Assembly: GCA_937897665.1 (NCBI GenBank)
Contig: CALCPB010000994.1
Span: 1-7,878, forward strand
Reading direction: 5' to 3'
DNA length: 7,878 nt
Source: an uncultured Halomicronema sp.
GTDB taxonomy: Bacteria > Cyanobacteriota > Cyanobacteriia > Phormidesmidales > Phormidesmidaceae
Shown: positions 1 to 4,831 of the stretch, one piece after another
Numbering within the stretch: the first letter of the stretch is position 1
Layout of the letters: each line of letters starts with the position of its first letter
Notes under the pieces: model-generated
Seen by the model: the letters and a program-made list of their open reading frames with translations, nothing else
Told to the model about the DNA's origin: nothing
Databases searched by the model: none
Position numbers and translations under genes: made by a program

Positions 1-289
1 CCCAGCAGTCTTCTCCCCCTGTATTACCGCCCTGGGTGGCTGCCGCTCAGAGAAATAGTATGACTGACCCGGCGGCCCTAACGGTTTCACCCCTTGAGGC
101 CCAACGATTTGTCGCCATATCAGCAAAAGGGAGTACTCTTAAAGCGACTGGCTTAGAACTAAACCCAATCGGTCAATTTCCCTTGTCCAGCGGTTTATTC
201 ATGTATTTTTATTTCATAATGGTGATTGATTTTGGTCTGGTTCGCCAAAATTGCCTCCAGCAAGCATTTTCAGCGGTATGAAAGAGTCT
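1..289. other. No confident gene; window edge and presumed upstream region
   Basis: Frame 3 stays open from the window edge to a TGA at 279-281, so the tail of an upstream gene is formally possible. The translation matches nothing I recognise. From about 190 to 260 the DNA becomes AT-rich, unlike the GC-rich genes here, and looks more like a promoter region. CATAAT at 215-220 could be a -10 box, but no -35 box sits at a good distance. The TGA overlaps an ATG at 278 (ATGA), which would suggest translational coupling if the frame were real. Frames 1 and 2 close at 61-63 and 56-58, so an upstream gene could also end there. Confidence 0.3.
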
Positions 290-415
290 ATGTCCTAGCC
301 TCAGCCTACCCTCGATGTTGAGCCCTCAGAGCGGGTCCGATCGCTGCGCCAAAAGCGTGATCAGCGACATCGGCGATCGCTGCGAGCCGCTCGCTTTCGA
401 GCCGTAGGCTGGGAA
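278..415 (+). pseudogene. Amber-interrupted 5' extension of the 416-721 gene
   Basis: The frame of the 416-721 gene runs upstream without a stop to 299, adding 39 codons. Just before that lie ATG AAA GAG TCT ATG TCC TAG (278-298), so two in-frame ATGs are cut off by one amber codon at 296-298. The 39 residues are strongly basic (10 Arg and 1 Lys against 5 acidic residues) and lead straight into the transmembrane segment, as expected for the cytoplasmic N-terminus of a one-pass membrane protein. One C-to-T change (CAG to TAG) would explain the break. Other explanations are a sequencing error, amber readthrough, or a genuine start at 416 with the basic reading being fortuitous. Confidence 0.45.
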
Positions 416-721
416 ATGACGGGACGCCTCGCCGTCAATTTAGGCCTGTCTTTAGTGGCCCTGTCGGCGTTGGTCAGGCTGGTGCCCTATCACCAAACGC
501 AGCTGCAGGTACTCAACGAAGTCGAGACCTCAGTCGAGTCGATGCGATCGCAAAATCAGCGACTCTTGGAAGATTTCAGTCGCTCTTTTGATCCCGCTCA
601 GACCAGTCAGGTTTTGCAAGAAAACGGCACGCGCGAATCAGAGCGGCATATTCCCATCATTTGGGTGGATGCGTTGCCCCCGGAAACTGAAGCGGCCCCG
701 GACAGCGAACCGGCAGAGTAA
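416..721 (+). CDS. Small membrane-anchored coiled-coil protein, function unknown
   Basis: The product is 101 residues. A single hydrophobic segment at about residues 4-22 is followed by a polar, heptad-like stretch at about 26-56 that should form a coiled coil. The tail is acidic and proline-rich. This layout (membrane anchor, then periplasmic coiled coil) resembles short conserved cyanobacterial proteins annotated only as periplasmic or hypothetical, such as Synechocystis Slr1160; that link is from memory and untested. It also resembles septum-formation-initiator proteins in shape, but no diagnostic motif is present. The ATG at 416 has a weak AGG seven bases upstream. It may be only the first start left after an amber codon at 296-298, in which case the native protein would be about 40-47 residues longer with a basic N-terminus. 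HIP1 sites lie at 373 and 544. Confidence 0.65.
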   Translation: MTGRLAVNLGLSLVALSALVRLVPYHQTQLQVLNEVETSVESMRSQNQRLLEDFSRSFDPAQTSQVLQENGTRESERHIPIIWVDALPPETEAAPDSEPAE

Positions 722-728
722 TTCGTTC

Positions 729-772
729 AGCGCTATCTTGACCCGACAAAGCCGGGGTTAAAGACCGGCGCT
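729..772 (+). terminator. Weak hairpin after the 416-721 gene
   Basis: Nested short inverted repeats lie just after the stop codon: AGCGC (729-733) with GCGCT (768-772), or alternatively GCCGG (751-755) with CCGGC (765-769). The two pairings overlap at 768-769 and cannot both form fully. No run of T follows, so this is not a standard intrinsic terminator. It is reported only as the best candidate 3'-end structure. Confidence 0.2.
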
Positions 773-850
773 GCATCAAGCAGTTACTCCACCTGGCCAG
801 GAACCGCGCATCTTCTTGCACCCTAGCTCTCTAGCCCGCCGCCGCCGTTA

Positions 851-866
851 GATTGATTGATTGATG
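851..866. repeat. GATT tetranucleotide microsatellite
   Basis: Nearly four perfect tandem copies of GATT lie just beyond the 3' end of the minus-strand gene at 874-1101. Such tracts can change copy number by slippage. Here the tract is outside coding sequence. Confidence 0.7.
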
Positions 867-868
867 AC

Positions 869-883
869 GCGCTCTAGGAGCGC
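869..883. other. Six-base-pair hairpin over the minus-strand stop codon
   Basis: GCGCTC (869-874) pairs with GAGCGC (878-883) across a three-base loop. The stop codon of the minus-strand gene (874-876) lies inside the structure. On the minus strand no U-run follows, so it could be an RNA 3'-end stabiliser or chance rather than an intrinsic terminator. Confidence 0.3.
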
Positions 884-1101
884 TCACTCCGTTGGATGCA
901 CTCCATACAAATGTGGAATAGGGTCACGATCAAAACGACCTCAACGCCAATTTGTAGCTTCACGGGGGCAGAAATCAGTCCAGCGAGGACGAGTACCGCG
1001 CCCACGATCAGCGTCACGATGAGCAGCACCTCATCATCAAACAGCTTGAGCCCCGCCCAAAGGGTGCCAAATCCTAGAATCCACAAGATCAAGTAGTTCA
1101 T
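874..1101 (-). CDS. Small three-helix membrane protein with CxxC, function unknown
   Basis: The product is 75 residues and very hydrophobic, with three predicted membrane segments at about residues 2-20, 24-44 and 48-66 separated by short charged or proline turns. The C-terminal end of the third helix carries His63, Cys65 and Cys68 (H-x-C-x-x-C), followed by a short charged tail rich in Arg, Glu and Ser. I do not recognise a named family. The pattern of hydrophobic helices broken by short turns argues that this strand is the coding one and that the 66-codon frame on the opposite strand is its shadow. The ATG at 1101 has no clear Shine-Dalgarno sequence. CATAAT on the minus strand (1134-1129) is a possible -10 box. 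It is convergent with the gene ending at 721. Confidence 0.6.
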   Translation of the reverse strand: MNYLILWILGFGTLWAGLKLFDDEVLLIVTLIVGAVLVLAGLISAPVKLQIGVEVVLIVTLFHICMECIQRSERS

Positions 1102-1589
1102 TTTAGGGGTCGCGCTTATTAGGCCACTATTATGACGGTCTTGAGTGATTGCGACGGGGTTGTTCGACCAAGACCATCATGCAAACCATCGTTTTGATGC
1201 GGTGCCGTAGGCGGTGAGATTCAGTCGGAGATGAAAACTCCAGTTCTGCAGCTAGATCAGGTTTAGACCTGCCGCGATCGCCCCCTGTCAGACCAGTTCT
1301 CAGTGATCGGCCTGCCGATGCAGTCTTGGCAACGCAGGGGAGCCAAGGAGCAGGGGAGCCAGATTCGGTAACCTTGTTTTAGAGAATCGGTATCAGCCCT
1401 CCTACTGTGCGCGATCGCAGTGACCTCTAGCGCGAGCATCCTTTGGCGCTGACCGCAACACAGCGTCCGATGCTCTGGGTGCCCCCGCTCCAGCAATGAT
1501 ACGACAGACTGTAGCGAGGATAGCCACAACCGCGCGCCGTTCCCTGGTAGGTAAACAGAAGTGAATGCTATGTCGGGTGGGGGATTGGA
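1102..1589. other. Gene-free stretch before the acetamidase gene
   Basis: I see no defensible gene in these roughly 490 bases. The stretch is presumed to hold promoters for the minus-strand gene ending at 1101 and for the acetamidase operon starting at 1596, but no convincing -35/-10 pair stands out. It contains two HIP1 palindromes (1274-1281 and 1411-1418) and a short direct repeat (1334-1361). An 88-codon frame at 1263-1529 on the minus strand has no recognisable domain and is best read as chance. Confidence 0.6.
1334..1361. repeat. Two direct copies of GCAGGGGAGCCA
   Basis: GCAGGGGAGCCA occurs at 1334-1345 and again at 1350-1361, with four bases between them (period 16). Short GGGGAGCA-like tandem repeats are common in cyanobacterial intergenic DNA, and this could be a degenerate remnant of one. 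Confidence 0.6.
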
Positions 1590-1590
1590 G
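1587..1590 (+). promoter_or_regulatory. Shine-Dalgarno GGAG that favours the ATG start at 1596
   Basis: GGAG lies five bases before the ATG at 1596, a normal spacing. It overlaps the alternative in-frame GTG at 1590, which has only a G-run (1580-1583) upstream. This supports starting the acetamidase-family gene at 1596 rather than two codons earlier. Confidence 0.6.
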
Positions 1591-1595
1591 TGAAG

Positions 1596-2897
1596 ATGAG
1601 AAATTGGCAGTTGGGTCGAGGGCTGGGGCTAGCGTTGGCCGTGATATTGGTGTTGGTCGGGGCGACTGCCGTACGCAGTCAGACGCCTGAGCCCGTAGTG
1701 CTGGCGCGCACCAGCGAATTTTGTGTAGACGATGCCGCCTGCTTTAATCGCTATCACCCCGATATTCCCCCAGCGGCCACGGCGGCACCGGGGCAAACCA
1801 TCGTATTTGGCACCCGCGATGCTTTTGATAGCGCCTTTGGCCCGGGCTCGACTCCAGAGGATGTGGTGGCGGCTGATCTCTCCCTGGTGCATCCGATGAC
1901 GGGGCCGGTGTATATCGATGGGGCCAAACGCGGCGATGTCGTCGCGGTCACGGTGCAGGATGTAGAGCCCGATCCCTACGGCTACACGGTGATTGCTCCG
2001 GGCTTTGGCTTCCTGCGGGATCTGTTTCCTGATCCTTACATTGCTAACTGGAGCCTCGATCGCACCGCTGCTGTCTCGGCCGAAATTCCCCAGGTCAAAA
2101 TTCCCTTTGCGCCCTTTACGGGGTCGATGGGGGTGCTGCCGGGTGAGCCAGAACTGGAAACCTTCTTAGCCCGAGAAACTGAGCTAGCCGAAGTGGGGGG
2201 CATTGCCCTGGCCCCCGAACCCACGGGAGCCCTGCCCGCCGACATCTGTGGCCCTGAGGGCAGCGATAAAGCCCGCTGTATCCGCACCATTCCGCCGCGT
2301 GAAAATGGCGGCAACATGGACGTCAAGCAAATGCAGGTGGGCACGACGATTTTGTTTCCCTGCTTTATTGATGGCTGTGGCTTGTTTGTTGGCGATGTGC
2401 ACTATGCCCAAGGGGATGGGGAAGTGTCGGGCACCGCGATCGAGATGGGCGCTACCGAGACTGTGACCACCGCCATTCGCGAAGGGCTGGGGGCTCAGGT
2501 CAAAGCGCCCCAGTTTGAAGGGGGCGATCAGCTCAAGGCCCTGGCCCCCGAATCGTTCTATGCCACTACGGGCATTCCCATCAAACAGGCGGGAGAAATT
2601 CCCCCTTACTACACCTATCTCAACAGTGAAGTGATTGAGCCCCTGAGCAATTTGTCGGAAGACCTGACCCTAGCGGCCCGCAATGCGCTGATCGACATGG
2701 TGGATTACCTGGTGGCGAATCATGGGCTGACCCGCGAACAGGCTTATGTGGTGGCCAGCGTTGCAGCGGATCTGCGGATCGGGCAGCTGGTGGATGTGCC
2801 CAATTACCTGGTGTCGGCGGTGCTGCCGTTGACCATTTTTGATGAACCTACGGCTTCCCAAAGCGGGGTAGAGGTGGCGACGGGGGCGGCGCCATGA
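1596..2897 (+). CDS. Exported acetamidase/formamidase-family protein
   Basis: The product is 433 residues from the ATG (435 from the GTG at 1590). It belongs to the FmdA/AmdA family (PF03069), whose characterised members hydrolyse short amides to a carboxylate and ammonia. Family signatures, numbered from the ATG, are HPMTGP at about 99, the glycine-rich GSMGVLP at 176-182, RENGGNMD at 235-242, GDVHYAQGDGEVSGTAIE at 266-283, and a C-terminal DLRIGQLVDVPN near 392-403. A signal peptide is clear: a basic N-terminus, a hydrophobic core at about 9-22, and an A-T-A cleavage site after residue 25. Export is unusual, since the classic enzymes are cytoplasmic. Six cysteines (43, 49, 218, 228, 256, 261) fall in three close pairs, consistent with disulfides in an oxidising compartment. 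The stop overlaps the next gene's ATG. The family call is firm; the substrate is unknown. Confidence 0.9.
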   Translation: MRNWQLGRGLGLALAVILVLVGATAVRSQTPEPVVLARTSEFCVDDAACFNRYHPDIPPAATAAPGQTIVFGTRDAFDSAFGPGSTPEDVVAADLSLVHPMTGPVYIDGAKRGDVVAVTVQDVEPDPYGYTVIAPGFGFLRDLFPDPYIANWSLDRTAAVSAEIPQVKIPFAPFTGSMGVLPGEPELETFLARETELAEVGGIALAPEPTGALPADICGPEGSDKARCIRTIPPRENGGNMDVKQMQVGTTILFPCFIDGCGLFVGDVHYAQGDGEVSGTAIEMGATETVTTAIREGLGAQVKAPQFEGGDQLKALAPESFYATTGIPIKQAGEIPPYYTYLNSEVIEPLSNLSEDLTLAARNALIDMVDYLVANHGLTREQAYVVASVAADLRIGQLVDVPNYLVSAVLPLTIFDEPTASQSGVEVATGAAP

Positions 2898-3340
2898 ACC
2901 GTCGTGAGTTTTTGCACGGGGGCATGGGCGCGATCGCCCTGTTCCCGGTGCTCGGCCATACCCCGTTTCCGCAGTGGAAGGTTTATCGCCAGCTTCACTT
3001 ATTTATAGTGGTCGATCGGGAAGACGCGTTGGCCTGTGATCTGGGGCGAACGATCGCCCACACCCTAGCCGATGAACTGCCCGAATCGCGGGCGATGGTC
3101 ACACGGGCGCGCGATGCCTTGCGGGTTGCGAGCTTGCTCAGTACGCAGCAGCTGGATGTGGCCCTGGTCAAGCGATCGCAGTTCACGGCCTGGCAGCAAC
3201 ATGCCAGCCCCTACGACCAGCTAAAACCCACTGACCTGAAGGCCATCTTTACGGCCGGAGACTATGTGTTGGTGAGTCGTGATGACTTTCTCGCGGATCA
3301 CGCCACGCTGATCAGTCAAACGTTGCAGTCACATTTGTAG
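2894..3340 (+). CDS. Short Tat-signal protein resembling a TAXI-type solute-binding protein
   Basis: The 148-residue product starts with N-R-R-E-F-L (residues 2-7), a good twin-arginine motif, followed by a weakly hydrophobic stretch to about residue 21, so Tat export is likely. The mature part has the flavour of TAXI/NMT1 periplasmic binding proteins. An alpha-beta start (about 33-62) leads to LLSTQQLDVALV (81-92), like the 'L-x-x-G-x-x-D-x-A-L-V' element of that fold. Residues 115-145 (LKAIFTAGDYVLVSRDDF and the helix after it) recall a late TAXI segment. At 148 residues it is less than half the usual length of around 320, so it is either a natural minimal relative or an internally deleted derivative; no frameshift is evident. 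It overlaps the acetamidase-family gene by ATGA, implying translational coupling and a shared extracytoplasmic role. Family assignment is tentative. Confidence 0.75.
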   Translation: MNRREFLHGGMGAIALFPVLGHTPFPQWKVYRQLHLFIVVDREDALACDLGRTIAHTLADELPESRAMVTRARDALRVASLLSTQQLDVALVKRSQFTAWQQHASPYDQLKPTDLKAIFTAGDYVLVSRDDFLADHATLISQTLQSHL

Positions 3341-3721
3341 TGGAGTAAGGTTCGCGATCGCCCCCAGCATGAACTTGAGATCGCAATTATCACCGCCATT
3401 TATAGCAAGCCGCAGTCAGAGTTTGGACACCTTTAATTGTCGGATCGATTGCGGCAAGCCCCTTCCCTGAACATTGAACCCTGCACTTTCTACCCTCAGC
3501 CAAGTAGCTCCGCAGTCTGCTTCCAGTCGGAGTGGTAACTGCTATGTATTCTCTGAGCCCGCACCAAATCGCCTAGCTCTCACTAGAGAAACCGCATCGT
3601 ATCGCACACCGCCGTGAGTCAAGACGCTGGAATTCCGCATGCCGCTTCCACATGCCAACTTTCGCACACTGACCTCCACACTCCGCTGGCAAATAAAGAT
3701 TGCCCAGACGAGAAATGAGTA
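3341..3721. other. Gap between convergent genes; no gene seen
   Basis: These 381 bases separate the 3' ends of the Tat-signal gene (+) and the CPBP protease gene (-). One HIP1 palindrome lies at 3354-3361. A bidirectional terminator would be expected, but I see only weak inverted repeats: GCATG (3637-3641) with CATGC (3651-3655), and GCCGCA (3409-3414) with TGCGGC (3450-3455). Neither has a T-run. A 71-codon minus-strand frame at 3573-3788 runs into the protease gene in another frame and looks spurious. Confidence 0.6.
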
Positions 3722-4627
3722 TTAGGACAATCGTCCAGCGCGATCGCCGTTGGCAAAGTAGGGCAGCGGGGCGCGAGTAACGGCCCAATTTTGTCGCAAA
3801 AATCGAATTAAAAAGGGCGTCGAAATGGCCAACAACACCAGCCCAAACCAGATACTAGAGCGAAACTCCGTCAGCGATTGCGGTTCACTGCTGCCGCCAA
3901 AGCTCAAAATGATTTCGAGACCGGCAGCGATCGCGTTGTTCAAACTGTGAATGATGATCACCAGCCACAAATTGCTGCTGCGCAGATACAGCAGAGCGAG
4001 GGCAAAGCCAAAGCCGGTAAGCCCAATCAGATTGGCATGCAAGATGCCAAACAGCACCGAAGATAACAGCACCGCCACTCTCAGGTTCCACCGGGTGCCC
4101 CAGCGATGCAGCAAAAATCCCCGAAACAAAAATTCTTCGAGCACTGGTGCAGCGACGACGAGCACAATCAGCATCAGCAGATTGTAGAGCCAGGGGATGG
4201 CCGTCTCGTCCGCACCCAGAAAGATCGAACTTTGCAGCGTTTCCTCCACCATTTGCGGCAGCAGGTAGGAAAATGCCGCAAAGGACACTTGAAACGCCCC
4301 CAACGAGAACATAAACAGCGTTACCCACAGCCCAATCAAGGCGGGCCACTGCTGTCCTGAGGGCCAATCACCCAACAGCTGCATCGGCTTAATGTGATGG
4401 TGACGATATTGTTGCCAGAGCCAGAGGCTGCTACCGCCAAACAAAACGATATAAAAAACCGGCGTCAGCAGAGGATCTTCCAAGTCAATCGTCCAGCTTT
4501 CCATCAACTCAACGACGATGAGCACGGCCACCATAGCGAGCCAAATCAGGCCAACTACCCCTAAAAACTGACGGAATTTGGGCACCTCAAACGGCTGAGT
4601 CGCCTTCGGCGTAGTGGTAGACCGCAA
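3722..4627 (-). CDS. CPBP family intramembrane protease (Abi/Rce1-like)
   Basis: This 301-residue polytopic membrane protein carries the full CPBP (PF02517) signature: EEFLFRG at 164-170 (the EExxxR motif, with Glu164, Glu165 and Arg169), FGILH at 193-197 (FxxxH, His197), and HSLNN at 227-231 (HxxxN). In the family these residues form the catalytic site within the membrane, as in the eukaryotic CAAX protease Rce1. Hydrophobic segments lie at about 21-41, 55-72, 97-122, 147-162, 183-200, 203-216, 219-240 and 258-276. The first start in the frame is TTG at 4627, with AGGGA (4640-4636 on the minus strand) eight bases upstream. A GTG at codon 15 (4585) is an alternative. Substrates are unknown; bacterial relatives include bacteriocin self-immunity proteins. 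It is divergent from the fusion gene that follows. Confidence 0.9.
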   Translation of the reverse strand: MRSTTTPKATQPFEVPKFRQFLGVVGLIWLAMVAVLIVVELMESWTIDLEDPLLTPVFYIVLFGGSSLWLWQQYRHHHIKPMQLLGDWPSGQQWPALIGLWVTLFMFSLGAFQVSFAAFSYLLPQMVEETLQSSIFLGADETAIPWLYNLLMLIVLVVAAPVLEEFLFRGFLLHRWGTRWNLRVAVLLSSVLFGILHANLIGLTGFGFALALLYLRSSNLWLVIIIHSLNNAIAAGLEIILSFGGSSEPQSLTEFRSSIWFGLVLLAISTPFLIRFLRQNWAVTRAPLPYFANGDRAGRLS

Positions 4628-4831
4628 TTGTCACGTCCCTAAGTCTGATACGGCGGGCGATCGCCTGCAAACACAGTTGAGTCACCGATTTGATATTAGC
4701 TCTGATCCCGGAACTGGCATCCATGGCGCTGAGTCAAGGTCTGGGTCATGCCGGAGGAGGGGCACAACCTGCGCCGGGTCACGAGGCTTTGGGTTACCGT
4801 AGCCACAGTTGACACTGCCGTCGGTTGACCC
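4628..4831. promoter_or_regulatory. Divergent intergenic region, CPBP protease and fusion gene
   Basis: These 204 bases lie between the start codons of two divergent genes and must contain their promoters unless transcription enters from further away. The minus-strand side holds the AGGGA ribosome-binding site of the protease gene and a HIP1 palindrome (4657-4664). A perfect -35-like TTGACA is at 4809-4814, but its -10 position would fall on the fusion gene's own start codon, so it is probably not used. No convincing promoter pair was found for either gene. Confidence 0.5.

Noticed and set aside
36..281. 81-codon plus-strand frame near the window edge
   Set aside because: No recognisable family, a poor GTG start, and the second half lies in AT-rich DNA resembling a promoter region. 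It is kept only as a remark in the 1-289 entry.
896..1096. 66-codon plus-strand frame opposite the small membrane protein
   Set aside because: Its composition is Ser/Thr-rich and featureless, while the minus strand gives a coherent three-helix protein. It is a shadow frame.
1231..1266. 12-codon frame ATG AAA ACT ... TAG preceded by GGAG
   Set aside because: GGAG directly abuts the ATG with no spacing, and the peptide is too short to support without conservation data.
1263..1529. 88-codon minus-strand frame
   Set aside because: It spans two HIP1 sites and the direct repeat, shows no domain or secondary-structure pattern, and has no convincing ribosome-binding site.
2036..2344. 102-codon minus-strand frame inside the acetamidase-family gene
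   Set aside because: It lies wholly antisense to a gene with clear family motifs.
3409..3455. GCCGCA/TGCGGC inverted repeat as a terminator
   Set aside because: Six base pairs with a 35-base loop and no T-run is too weak to call.
822..3581. Shared 10-mer CCTAGCTCTC at 822-831 and 3572-3581 as a mobile-element remnant
   Set aside because: The similarity does not extend beyond about ten bases, and no terminal repeats or transposase fragment are present.
3885..4367. 160-codon minus-strand frame overlapping the CPBP protease gene
   Set aside because: It is a shifted frame of the same strand; the CPBP motifs EExxxR, FxxxH and HxxxN all lie in the other frame.
4809..4814. Perfect TTGACA as a -35 box for the fusion gene
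   Set aside because: The -10 position would fall on the start codon (ATGACT at 4832-4837), which does not match TATAAT and would give a leaderless or truncated transcript.
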